From Bordetella parapertussis (GTDB lineage: Bacteria > Pseudomonadota > Gammaproteobacteria > Burkholderiales > Burkholderiaceae_B): a stretch of 14,504 nt of DNA. How positions within the stretch are numbered: the stretch's first letter is position 1; each line of letters opens with the position of its first letter. Positions 7,838-14,504 of this stretch are shown here, piece after piece. The position numbers were made by a program, and so were the translations under genes. The DNA lies in assembly GCA_945868195.1 (NCBI GenBank), contig CAMBLP010000044.1:1-14504 (forward strand), written 5' to 3'. The notes beneath the pieces were generated by a model. The model ran no database searches, was not told where the DNA came from, and saw only the letters and a list, made by a program, of their open reading frames with translations.

Positions 7838-7881
7838 AAATATGACTATCTTGCAACTATTTCAATACATTATTGTGACAG
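7838..7881 (-). promoter_or_regulatory. Possible extended Pho box for the decarboxylase gene
   Basis: On the minus strand four consecutive 11-mers all carry GT at positions 3-4: CTGTCACAATA, ATGTATTGAAA, TAGTTGCAAGA and TAGTCATATTT. The first and fourth carry a full GTCA. They lie 49-92 bp before the decarboxylase start, with a CATACA as a possible -10 about 8 bp downstream. The site lies within the 5' end of the aminotransferase gene. Confidence 0.35.
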
Positions 7882-9500
7882 TCCTGACTTTATGGCTCGT
7901 TGCAACCTTAGTTCAGCGGCTTCAACTCTCTCTGGCGAAGTCCCCAGGCCTAAATGGGCACTTGCGCTGGGCAAAACGGATCTCAGGCTGGATTAAGGGA
8001 TATTCATATCAAGAAAACGAATGGTTCACTGTCGATGGGGCTCCAAAGCATATTTCAAAGAAACGAAAAATCGCCTTTCATGAATTGTCCTTAACACTTA
8101 AAACAAAAAGTCCTCAAACATTGGCCATGACATCACAGGCAAAGCCGCTCCTGTCTGACCTTCAACTCACCAGTCGCTATCGTGTTCCCTTTCAGTTTCG
8201 AGAGGTGATTGAAAAAAATATAGTAATCGGTAGTTTTTACAAGGAAACACAAGGCGTTTGGATCACAGACCTAGATCAACAGTCCTATATCGATGTGAGT
8301 GGCGCCTATGGCGTCAACTTATTTGGGCAAGATTTTTATAAAGAATGCATTAAAGAAGGCTCTGCAATGGTAGAGGCCTTAGGCCCAGTCCTTGGCGGTT
8401 ACCATCCCTGTGTCCTGGATAATGCAAGGAGAATGGCTGAAATCTCTGGTCTAGACGAGGTGACCTTTCACATGTCAGGCACTGAGGCCGTCATGCAGGC
8501 AGTCAGAGTCGCACGGTACCAAACACGCAAACGTAAAATCGTTAGGCTGACAAGCGCCTATCATGGTTGGTGGGATGATGTACAACCCGGACCTGGCAAC
8601 CCCATGCCACCCTCTGACGACACGTTGACACTGAGAGACATGCATGAAAACACTTTGCGTGTTCTGCGACGCAGGAAAGACATCGCTTGCGTATTGATCA
8701 ATCCGATACAGGCCATGCATCCAAACCGTTCGGCACCGACAGATTCAATGTTGTTGGATGGCGGACGGACTGCACATTATGATCGCCAAGCTTATACCGA
8801 CTGGTTAAAAGCGGTTAGAGAAATCTGCACAGAACGCGGCATTATCTTCATTATGGATGAAGTGTTTTTAGGATTTCGGCTTGCAAAAGGCGGAGCACAA
8901 GAGTATTTCGGCATTAAAGCTGATTTAGTAACCTATGGAAAAACCTTAGGTGGAGGTTTGCCCATCGGTATGTTGTGCGGCCGTGCAGACCTCATGAAGC
9001 GATATCGCGATGATCAACCCGCCGACCTGTGCTTTTCTCGTGGCACTTTCAATGCAAACCCTTATGTGATGGGTGCAATGAATAGTTTTCTTCAGAAAAT
9101 AGAGACCCCAGAAGTGAGCCAAATCTACGCCACGATCGATCAAACTTGGGAACAACGTTGCGCAAAAATCAATGCAAAGTTTAAAGAACTTGAGATCCCA
9201 CTTGAGATGGTCTCGATGAGTACCGTATGGACCGTGTTATTTAATGTTCCAAGCCGCTTTAACTGGATGCTGCAATTCTATTTAAGACGTGAGGGAATTT
9301 GTTTGAGCTGGGTCGGCACAGGGCGAATGATTTTCAATCTTGGCTTTACCGACGAGGATTTTGATACGTTTACGAAACGCTTTGTCTCCGCAGCCATGGC
9401 AATGCACAACGATGGCTGGTGGTGGGTTGCCCCGACTCAAACAAATAAAACTGTCCGACGCTCAGTCGCGCTCGAAATTCTTCGAACGCGACTGAAATAA
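7842..9500 (+). CDS. Membrane-anchored class III (PLP) aminotransferase, HemL-like, function unknown
   Basis: From the ATG at 7842 it is 552 residues, about 120 longer than a glutamate-1-semialdehyde aminomutase. Residues 3-25 form one hydrophobic segment (ILQLFQYIIVTVLTLWLVATLV), suggesting an inner-membrane anchor. A basic linker of about 85 residues follows, then a full class III aminotransferase domain from about residue 115. Its PLP features are SGTEA near 212-216, AYHGWWDD, Asp339 in IIFIMDEVFLGFR and the Schiff-base Lys367 in TYGKTLGGGLPIG. Relatives act on glutamate semialdehyde or on terminal amines such as that of ornithine. With a membrane anchor and olsB and psd as neighbours, a lipid-linked amino substrate is plausible, but this is inference. 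An upstream in-frame TTG at 7803 is less likely, because GGAA lies eight bases before the chosen ATG and the anchor starts right after it. Confidence 0.85.
   Translation: MTILQLFQYIIVTVLTLWLVATLVQRLQLSLAKSPGLNGHLRWAKRISGWIKGYSYQENEWFTVDGAPKHISKKRKIAFHELSLTLKTKSPQTLAMTSQAKPLLSDLQLTSRYRVPFQFREVIEKNIVIGSFYKETQGVWITDLDQQSYIDVSGAYGVNLFGQDFYKECIKEGSAMVEALGPVLGGYHPCVLDNARRMAEISGLDEVTFHMSGTEAVMQAVRVARYQTRKRKIVRLTSAYHGWWDDVQPGPGNPMPPSDDTLTLRDMHENTLRVLRRRKDIACVLINPIQAMHPNRSAPTDSMLLDGGRTAHYDRQAYTDWLKAVREICTERGIIFIMDEVFLGFRLAKGGAQEYFGIKADLVTYGKTLGGGLPIGMLCGRADLMKRYRDDQPADLCFSRGTFNANPYVMGAMNSFLQKIETPEVSQIYATIDQTWEQRCAKINAKFKELEIPLEMVSMSTVWTVLFNVPSRFNWMLQFYLRREGICLSWVGTGRMIFNLGFTDEDFDTFTKRFVSAAMAMHNDGWWWVAPTQTNKTVRRSVALEILRTRLK
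9462..9495. terminator. Hairpin inside the 3' end of the aminotransferase gene; probable bidirectional terminator
   Basis: The sequence can form a 15-position stem with one C-A mismatch (9471/9486) and an ATTC loop (9477-9480); the outer nine pairs, TCAGTCGCG with CGCGACTGA, are perfect. It lies over the final codons of the aminotransferase and just past the stop of the convergent gene at 9505. AT-rich sequence flanks it, including TTTTATTT on the minus strand 13-20 bases beyond the stem. The plus-strand side lacks a clean T-run, so efficiency there is uncertain. Confidence 0.6.
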
Positions 9501-9504
9501 ATAA

Positions 9505-10116
9505 TTAAATCTTTGAATGCACGTGCTCCATAGGATCGATCAGTTCACCTTTCATGAGGTAAAAAGGTGCTTTGTAATAAAGCTTCACGTCATGAAAAGG
9601 ATCGGTAATGATTTTCAAACCCCAAGCAAACGAACTGAGCAAACTGTCTTGAATCCATAATTGCATCATTCTAAACAGTAGACCTGCTGCACCAAGATAG
9701 AGCCACCACATAGCCGTCAAGCCCACCAAGTCATGATGCTCGTTCGAAGTCACTGCCCAAACTAAGGCCGATGGGTAAAAGTAAGCAACGAAAGGCACGG
9801 CGAGCCAAATACTCATGAGAACAATTTTTCTCTGAATGTTGTAACCAACCTTGATGTCCTCTTTGTGCGCATCAGTCATCTGATTGACATGGTCGTAACC
9901 TCTTGGCTCAAAGAAAAAATGACCCGCTTGGCGCGTTGTCATTGAAACTGACCATGCAACAAGAGAGGCGACCACAGGATTGATGAACAACATTACATAC
10001 GAAAATATGAACGACAACGCACTGATTAAATGCAAACTTTGATTAATCCGGCTATGGTGATAGAGACGATGATCATCCCATCGCTGAACAGCAAGCTGCT
10101 CCTTGAGTGTTTGCAT
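9505..10116 (-). CDS. Mpo1-like (DUF962-type) histidine-rich membrane protein
   Basis: The 203-residue protein has a soluble N-terminus, hydrophobic segments at about 30-58, 97-123 and 130-152, and a polar tail. Two motifs suggest the Mpo1/YGL010w (DUF962) family: YHHSRINQSLH at 19-29, matching Y-H-H-x3-N-x3-H, and QAGHFFFE at 63-70, matching Q-x-x-G-H-x3-E. Extra histidines occur at 16, 76, 84, 127, 128 and 175. Yeast Mpo1 is an iron-dependent dioxygenase in alpha-oxidation of 2-hydroxy fatty acids. A role on hydroxylated acyl chains would fit the lipid-gene context but is inferred from motif resemblance only. The ATG at 10116 has GGAG six bases upstream and is preferred to an in-frame GTG at 10128. 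It converges on the aminotransferase gene with a 4-bp gap. Confidence 0.55.
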   Translation of the reverse strand: MQTLKEQLAVQRWDDHRLYHHSRINQSLHLISALSFIFSYVMLFINPVVASLVAWSVSMTTRQAGHFFFEPRGYDHVNQMTDAHKEDIKVGYNIQRKIVLMSIWLAVPFVAYFYPSALVWAVTSNEHHDLVGLTAMWWLYLGAAGLLFRMMQLWIQDSLLSSFAWGLKIITDPFHDVKLYYKAPFYLMKGELIDPMEHVHSKI

Positions 10117-10234
10117 AAATGGCTCCACAAAGATTGAATAGTTAAATTTTATTCAAGAGCATTCATGATTGACGTATTGAAATCTTAAAACGCGAAGCAT
10201 GAATACACTTAGTTTTCAATCTTGCCCTAGATAT

Positions 10235-10252
10235 ATTAAAGTGTTGTGACAA
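10235..10252 (-). promoter_or_regulatory. Possible Pho box for the Mpo1-like gene
   Basis: On the minus strand TTGTCACAACACTTTAAT matches about 13 of 18 consensus positions. It is 119 bp upstream of the 10116 start, farther than the other boxes. The 237-bp divergent gap (10117-10353) otherwise holds only AT-rich sequence plus the box and palindrome described at 10293-10341. Confidence 0.3.
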
Positions 10253-10292
10253 CGAAATAGATAAAAACAACAGAAAATAATCTTAAGTTCAG

Positions 10293-10310
10293 CTGTCATC
10301 AAACGGTTAT
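10293..10310 (+). promoter_or_regulatory. Pho box for the agt-plcP-phnCDE gene run
   Basis: CTGTCATCAAACGGTTAT matches about 15 of 18 positions of the PhoB consensus, with a perfect first half-site. It lies 44-61 bp before the glycosyltransferase start. As the downstream genes are tightly packed, it may control all of them. Confidence 0.7.
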
Positions 10311-10322
10311 ACAGAACGAATA

Positions 10323-10341
10323 AAGTTGATTAAATCAACTT
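10323..10341. repeat. 19-bp palindrome between the Pho box and the glycosyltransferase start
   Basis: AAGTTGATT and AATCAACTT are perfect inverted 9-bp arms around a single A. The site begins 13 bp after the Pho box and ends 12 bp before the ATG, so it falls about where the -10, transcription start and leader should be. It could be an operator for a second regulator or a leader hairpin. It is AT-rich and has no T-run, so a terminator is unlikely. Confidence 0.6.
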
Positions 10342-10353
10342 GGATTCGTAGAT

Positions 10354-11586
10354 ATGACAGAGACAACGATTCAATACGCCTTAGAACGCAAGCACGTATC
10401 TGAACCGCTCAAGATCGAAGTTGTCACTGAAACTTACCCTCCAGAGATCAATGGCGTCGCCCACTCCATTTCCATGCTCGTACGGGGATTAAGAAAGAAC
10501 AACCACGTTGTCAATGTGATCAGACCTCGACAATCTTCGGATCTCACAACGCGTCAAGACCAGAGAACCAGCCAAGACATCTTAGTGAAATCATTCCCCC
10601 TCCCGTTTTATAAGGAGCTTCGTATGGGGATACCCGCCCAGAAAATTCTTTTGAAGCGCTGGGCGAAAAATACGCCAGATATGGTTCATATCGCGACAGA
10701 GGGACCTCTTGGATGGTCCGCAGCCAAAGCCGCTCGAAAACTGAACATACCAGTCACCTCTGACTTCAGAACAAACTTTCACGTTTACAGCTCTCTATAC
10801 AAAGTGGGATTTCTCGAACCACTCGTTAAGGCATATATGAAATATTTTCATAATGCCACTGATTGCACGATGGTACCGACTGAAAAACTTAAACAAGAAC
10901 TTGAGCACGCGGGCTTAAACCACTTAAGCGTCATGCCCAGAGGCGTCGATACTGGCCATTTTTCTGATCAATTACGATCCAACCAGTTACGGGCTTCTTG
11001 GAATGCTGAGCTACTCGATGTCGTGCTGCTTTCTGTAGGCCGCCTTGCCGTCGAGAAAAATCTTGAGCTCTTGATTAAGAGCTATATGCAAGCAAGAGCT
11101 ATTGAGCCAAGAACAAAACTAGTCGTAGTTGGGGATGGACCCTTAAGAGAGTCGCTACAGAAAAAGTGCCCCGAAGCGATTTTCGTGGGTAAAAAAATGG
11201 GAGCTGAGCTCGCTCAATACTATGCAAGTGCCGATATCTTCGTTTTTCCAAGCCTGACGGAAACCTTTGGAAATGTCACGATTGAAGCCATGGCCAGCGG
11301 ATTGGCCGTCATTGCTTATCGACATGCTGGGGCAGGAGATCTGATTGAAAGTGGTGTGAATGGCATCACGGTCGACCCAGGCGATGAAAAGGCATTCTCC
11401 AACGCTGTGAATACGACCGTCATCCATCAATCTCTCATTCGACGCTTAGGCAATGCTGCCGTCAAGACGGCCAAGCAACAATCCTGGGAAGAGATCGTTC
11501 GAAAAACTGAATGCCTTTGGCTTGAAATTATCAAAGTAAAGAAGCAAACACAAAACTGTCACGATAACTTCATCATTCCGACATAA
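10354..11586 (+). CDS. agt: Family 4 glycosyltransferase, Agt-like (glycolipid synthesis)
   Basis: The 410-residue GT-B enzyme probably transfers a sugar from a nucleotide donor to diacylglycerol, giving phosphorus-free glycolipids. The N-terminal half opens with KIEVVTETYPPEINGVAHSI, the usual start of SQD2/MgtA-like family 4 enzymes, followed by RGL and VHIATEGPLGWSA. The C-terminal half has VGRLAVEKNLELL, VVGDGPLRESL, YYASADIFVFPS and the E-x7-E donor motif in LTETFGNVTIEAMASG. The adjacent plcP-like gene is what singles out the Agt role known from phosphate-starved bacteria; the sequence alone would also fit a mannosyltransferase. The sugar (glucose, galactose or glucuronate) cannot be told. 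A GGA lies about nine bases upstream of the ATG. A good Pho box and a palindrome sit just before it. Confidence 0.8.
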   Translation: MTETTIQYALERKHVSEPLKIEVVTETYPPEINGVAHSISMLVRGLRKNNHVVNVIRPRQSSDLTTRQDQRTSQDILVKSFPLPFYKELRMGIPAQKILLKRWAKNTPDMVHIATEGPLGWSAAKAARKLNIPVTSDFRTNFHVYSSLYKVGFLEPLVKAYMKYFHNATDCTMVPTEKLKQELEHAGLNHLSVMPRGVDTGHFSDQLRSNQLRASWNAELLDVVLLSVGRLAVEKNLELLIKSYMQARAIEPRTKLVVVGDGPLRESLQKKCPEAIFVGKKMGAELAQYYASADIFVFPSLTETFGNVTIEAMASGLAVIAYRHAGAGDLIESGVNGITVDPGDEKAFSNAVNTTVIHQSLIRRLGNAAVKTAKQQSWEEIVRKTECLWLEIIKVKKQTQNCHDNFIIPT

Positions 11587-11618
11587 AACCGTCATCATTT
11601 CTCATCAAAATAGAGTTT

Positions 11619-12428
11619 ATGAATTCAACTGAAGTATTGACACCAGCTCAAAGCCACGAAAGATATCGGTCCATATGGATTTCGGATATTCATCTAGGCA
11701 CCCCGGGCTGTAAAGCCGAGTATTTAGTTGATTTCCTAAAATATAACGAATCTGAATATCTTTATCTGGTCGGTGACATTATCGATGGCTGGCAACTCAA
11801 ACGGGGTTGGTACTGGCGGCAAAGCCATAATGACGTGATCCAAAAAATATTACGCAAGTCCCGCAAAGGAACACGGGTTGTCTATATCGCGGGAAACCAT
11901 GATGAAGCGCTACGTCCCTTTGCCGGGATGGCGTTTGGTGACATTGCTATCGTAGATGAAGCAGTACATGATCTTCTGAATGGAAAAAAACTTTGGGTGA
12001 CGCACGGGGATCTTTTTGATGGAATTATCCAGCATGCTAAATGGCTAGCCTATTTAGGTGATTCGCTATACACCCTAATACTTAAACTCAACAATACGTT
12101 CAATCATCTGCGCCATAAGTTTGGTATGTCTTATTGGTCTTTATCGCAGTACCTCAAGCATCGCGTCAAGAATGCCGTTTCATTCATTACACAATTTGAG
12201 ACCATTTTGACAGACGAGGCTAGACGTCGCGGTTATGACGGTGTGCTCTGCGGGCATATTCACAAGCCCGAAATTCGTCACATCAATGGAATTTTGTATT
12301 GCAACGATGGCGACTGGGTTGAAAGCCTTTCAGCAATCGTCGAAACCTACTCAGGTGAGTTAAAGATCGTTCACTGGCCATACAGGTCTAAGGTCTTACA
12401 AAGCATAGAAGAGGAACTCATCGCATGA
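11619..12428 (+). CDS. plcP: PlcP-like metallophosphoesterase (phospholipase C for lipid remodelling)
   Basis: PlcP cleaves phospholipid head groups to leave diacylglycerol when phosphate is short. The 269-residue protein carries all calcineurin-like metal motifs: Asp23 and His25 in ISDIHLG, Asp53 in VGDIIDGW, Asn93-His94 in AGNHDE, His129 in VTHGD, and His213 and His215 in CGHIHKPEIRH. Relatives are often labelled UDP-2,3-diacylglucosamine hydrolase (LpxH). Position directly after an Agt-like glycosyltransferase and behind a Pho box favours PlcP. It has no signal peptide, consistent with action at the inner face of the membrane. The gap to the glycosyltransferase is 32 bp and contains one isolated CCGTCAT half-site (11589-11595). 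Its ribosome site is weak (GAG). It overlaps phnC as ATGA. Confidence 0.85.
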   Translation: MNSTEVLTPAQSHERYRSIWISDIHLGTPGCKAEYLVDFLKYNESEYLYLVGDIIDGWQLKRGWYWRQSHNDVIQKILRKSRKGTRVVYIAGNHDEALRPFAGMAFGDIAIVDEAVHDLLNGKKLWVTHGDLFDGIIQHAKWLAYLGDSLYTLILKLNNTFNHLRHKFGMSYWSLSQYLKHRVKNAVSFITQFETILTDEARRRGYDGVLCGHIHKPEIRHINGILYCNDGDWVESLSAIVETYSGELKIVHWPYRSKVLQSIEEELIA

Positions 12429-13282
12429 AGACGCCCCTTCTTGATATCAAGCATGTTTCAAAGACTTTCAACACCAAAAATTTAGGTCGTTCTTCATCGT
12501 TCACAGCCGTCGATCATGTGAGTTTTGCAGTTGAACAAGGTGAATCTGTTGCCTTGATTGGCGCTTCTGGATCAGGTAAATCGACGCTTATTCGACTCCT
12601 TTGCGGACTTGAGAAAATAGATAAAGGTCAGGGATCAATCTGTGTCAGCGGTCGATCTTTCTACACCGGTCAAGGGTTTTCTCCTGATATTCGGGATATT
12701 AGAAAAAAAATAGGCGTCGTTTTTCAACAGTTTAATTTGGTTGGTCAACTTGATGTTATTACCAATGTTCTGATGGGAAGCTTGGCAAATAAATCATCTT
12801 TAGATATTTTATTGAAGCGCTTCACTGAGGCAGAGAGGGTTGCTGCTCTTGAATGCCTCGATAAGGTTGGACTGGGTCCACAGGCCTATCAGCGCGCCTC
12901 AACACTATCAGGCGGACAACAGCAGCGCGTTGCCGTTGCGCGCGCTCTTCTTAAAGGTTCTGAATTACTCCTGGCAGATGAACCTGTAGCCTCGTTGGAT
13001 CCTACGTCAGCAAAAAAAGTCATGGATGTTCTATTTGGACTGACCAAAGATCTCGGTATGACACTTGTTGTGAGCTTGCATCAAATATCAATTGCACAAA
13101 CTTACTGTCAGCGCGCGTTAGGCATGCGAAAGGGTCGCTTGATATACGACGGCCCAACTTCTGGTCTCTCAACTCAACGCCTTGAGAATTTATATGGAGT
13201 AGATGCCCAAGAAATTATTACAGACTCATACTCACTTGCCCCTTCATCTTCAAAGCAGTTTCCCGCACTTATTGATGCTTAA
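12425..13282 (+). CDS. phnC: PhnC, phosphonate-type ABC transporter ATPase
   Basis: PhnC is the ATP-binding subunit of a phosphonate or phosphite importer. In 285 residues it shows Walker A GASGSGKST (46-54), the Q-loop VVFQQFNLVGQL, signature LSGGQQQR (161-168), Walker B LLLADEP (181-187) with the D-loop SLDP, and the switch His219 in VVSLHQ. The NLVGQLDVITNVLMG stretch is typical of PhnC rather than of other importers. A 20-30 residue tail follows the usual core. Its ATG overlaps the plcP stop as ATGA, with GAGGAA about nine bases upstream, implying translational coupling. Whether the substrate is a phosphonate, phosphite or a head-group ester cannot be read from this subunit. Confidence 0.93.
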   Translation: MKTPLLDIKHVSKTFNTKNLGRSSSFTAVDHVSFAVEQGESVALIGASGSGKSTLIRLLCGLEKIDKGQGSICVSGRSFYTGQGFSPDIRDIRKKIGVVFQQFNLVGQLDVITNVLMGSLANKSSLDILLKRFTEAERVAALECLDKVGLGPQAYQRASTLSGGQQQRVAVARALLKGSELLLADEPVASLDPTSAKKVMDVLFGLTKDLGMTLVVSLHQISIAQTYCQRALGMRKGRLIYDGPTSGLSTQRLENLYGVDAQEIITDSYSLAPSSSKQFPALIDA

Positions 13283-13294
13283 TTAGGAGTCATT

Positions 13295-14242
13295 ATGAAA
13301 ATACGTAATATTATTGTTTCAGCATGCTTAGCCCTTTCTAGCACGATTGCGTTCGCTCAAGAAATCTCATTTGGCATTATCGCGACAGACACCGCTACCG
13401 CACAACGTGAAAAATGGGAACCCTTTTTCAAGGACATGGAAAAGAAAACCGGTTTAAAAGTCAAATCGTTTTATGCAACTGACTATGCAGGTGTGATCGA
13501 AGCGATGCGCTTTAACAAAATCCAGGTCGCATGGTATGGCAACAAAGCAGCCATGGAAGCCGTCGATCGTGCCAATGGTGAAATCTTCGCGCAATTAATG
13601 TATGCAGATGGAAGCTTTGGTTATGAGGCTTTGCTAATCACACATAAAGACTCCCCTTACAAAACATTGGATGATGTATTTAAAAATCCAAAAAATGTGA
13701 ACTTCGGTATCGGCGATCCTAATTCGACATCTGGGTTTCTTGTTCCGACTTATTACATTTTCTCTGAGCGCAAAGTCGAACCTCGTGCAATCTTTAAAAC
13801 TGTTCGCAACGGAAGCCATGGCGCCAATATTCAAGCCGTGCTCGCCAAGCAACTTGATGTCGCTACGAACAATACCGAGGACATGGGACGCCTAAAAGTC
13901 ACTAAACCAGAGCTTTTTAAGCAGCTCCGTGTGATTTGGACGAGTCCACTGATTCCAAGTGACCCCTTTGTATGGCGCAAAGATTTAGATCCTGCTATTA
14001 AAGAAAAATTGCGCACTTTTGTCTTGGGATATGCAAAAACAGATGCTCAGGAAAAAGAAATTCTGAAAAATATCTACAACTATGGTGGTTTTAGAGCCTC
14101 CAATAACGATCAACTCAAGCCTATTCGTCAACTTGAACTTTTCAAGGATCGTCAAAAAATTCTTTCTTCACCCGGTCTAAGCCAAGCTGAAAAAGACGCG
14201 AAAGTAAAAGAAATTGATCAAGCACTTGCAAAACTTCAATGA
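13295..14242 (+). CDS. phnD: PhnD, phosphonate-type periplasmic binding protein
   Basis: PhnD captures phosphonate-like ligands in the periplasm and delivers them to PhnC-PhnE. The 315-residue precursor begins with a Sec signal (MKIRNIIVSACLALSSTIAFA) with probable cleavage after AFA at 21. The mature part shows family marks: ISFGIIATDTATAQREKWEPFF, the MRFNKIQVAWYGNKAAMEAV segment, FGIGDPNSTSGFLVPTYYIF and DVATNNTEDMGRL. A lysine-rich helical tail of about 35 residues ends the protein. AGGAG lies five bases before the ATG, the strongest ribosome site in this gene run, fitting the high amounts needed for a binding protein. phnC ends 12 bp upstream and phnE starts inside its stop codon. Confidence 0.93.
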   Translation: MKIRNIIVSACLALSSTIAFAQEISFGIIATDTATAQREKWEPFFKDMEKKTGLKVKSFYATDYAGVIEAMRFNKIQVAWYGNKAAMEAVDRANGEIFAQLMYADGSFGYEALLITHKDSPYKTLDDVFKNPKNVNFGIGDPNSTSGFLVPTYYIFSERKVEPRAIFKTVRNGSHGANIQAVLAKQLDVATNNTEDMGRLKVTKPELFKQLRVIWTSPLIPSDPFVWRKDLDPAIKEKLRTFVLGYAKTDAQEKEILKNIYNYGGFRASNNDQLKPIRQLELFKDRQKILSSPGLSQAEKDAKVKEIDQALAKLQ

Positions 14243-14504
14243 CCACTGATTTGCTATCAATGACACCATTCGAGCGGGTGAAAGCCCGCGCGAGTGCTGA
14301 ACGACCCGGCCTAAGTTATTACTTAGGCTGGTTTATGGCTTTCCTATTGCTTGCATGGGCGTGGCAAGGCGCTGAAATACGTCCTCTCGATCTTATCCGA
14401 GACTCCGGCAATATCGTGACGCTAGGTAAAGATTTCTTTCCGCCTAACTTTCTTGATTGGCGTATCTATCTCAAAGAAATGATCGTCACGATTCACATTG
14501 CTTT
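14239..14504 (+). CDS. phnE: PhnE, phosphonate-type ABC transporter permease (partial, right edge)
   Basis: An open frame starts at the ATG of an ATGA overlap with phnD and runs off the window after about 88 codons. The visible N-terminus MTTDLLSMTPFERVKARAS leads into one hydrophobic segment (GWFMAFLLLAWAW). The conserved PhnE periplasmic block follows, with WQGAEIRPLDLIRDSGN, DFFPPNF and W-R-I-Y-L-K-E-M preceding the next helix at VTIHIA. The frame is intact as far as visible. It supplies the membrane channel for PhnC and PhnD. Confidence 0.93.
   Translation, partial: MTTDLLSMTPFERVKARASAERPGLSYYLGWFMAFLLLAWAWQGAEIRPLDLIRDSGNIVTLGKDFFPPNFLDWRIYLKEMIVTIHIA

Noticed and set aside
7803..7841. 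TTG start adding 13 residues to the aminotransferase.
   Set aside because: The added residues are not hydrophobic or conserved-looking, and the ATG at 7842 has GGAA at good spacing and begins the membrane anchor.
11589..11606. Pho box in front of plcP (CCGTCAT followed by CTCATC).
   Set aside because: The two cores are 10 rather than 11 bp apart and only the first half-site fits, so it is noted only as an isolated half-site.
1..14504. tRNA, rRNA, CRISPR arrays, insertion sequences and attachment sites.
   Set aside because: No tRNA-like cloverleaf, repeated spacers, transposase gene or flanking target duplications were seen on either strand.

Overview
The window looks like a phosphate-starvation (Pho regulon) region from a moderate-GC proteobacterium. 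A betaproteobacterium is my best guess, from the phoU-phoB-phoR gene order and the PhoU and PhoB sequence style. I cannot name a genus. No rRNA, tRNA, insertion sequence or CRISPR array was seen. Base and codon use look even across the window.

Left part (1-5962, all minus strand): a partial membrane histidine kinase runs off the left edge. It is preceded, in transcription order, by phoR, phoB and phoU, the core phosphate-sensing system. The pstSCAB transporter genes that often sit next to phoU are absent here. Upstream of phoU lies a Tat-exported PhoX-type alkaline phosphatase.

Middle part (6020-10116): a divergent control region with back-to-back PhoB-type 11-bp repeats separates phoX from olsB, the ornithine-lipid N-acyltransferase. 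Then come a phosphatidylserine-decarboxylase-family protein (minus), a membrane-anchored class III aminotransferase (plus) and a small histidine-rich membrane protein of apparent Mpo1/DUF962 type (minus). These genes alternate in orientation. The tails of olsB and psd overlap by 89 bp, the decarboxylase and aminotransferase start head to head, and the aminotransferase and Mpo1-like gene end 4 bp apart. A strong hairpin covers the last codons of the aminotransferase gene.

Right part (10293-14504, all plus): behind a good Pho box and a 19-bp palindrome lie an Agt-like glycosyltransferase, a PlcP-like metallophosphoesterase, and phnC, phnD and a partial phnE of a phosphonate-type ABC importer. 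plcP/phnC and phnD/phnE overlap as ATGA.

Together the genes describe a phosphorus-sparing programme. PhoR/PhoB/PhoU sense phosphate, PhoX releases it from organic esters outside the cytoplasm, and PhnCDE imports phosphonate-like compounds. PlcP removes phosphorylated head groups from phospholipids, Agt puts sugars on the resulting diacylglycerol, and OlsB starts phosphorus-free ornithine lipids. The decarboxylase, aminotransferase and Mpo1-like trio is the least explained part. It may be an undescribed branch of aminolipid synthesis or modification controlled by phosphate.
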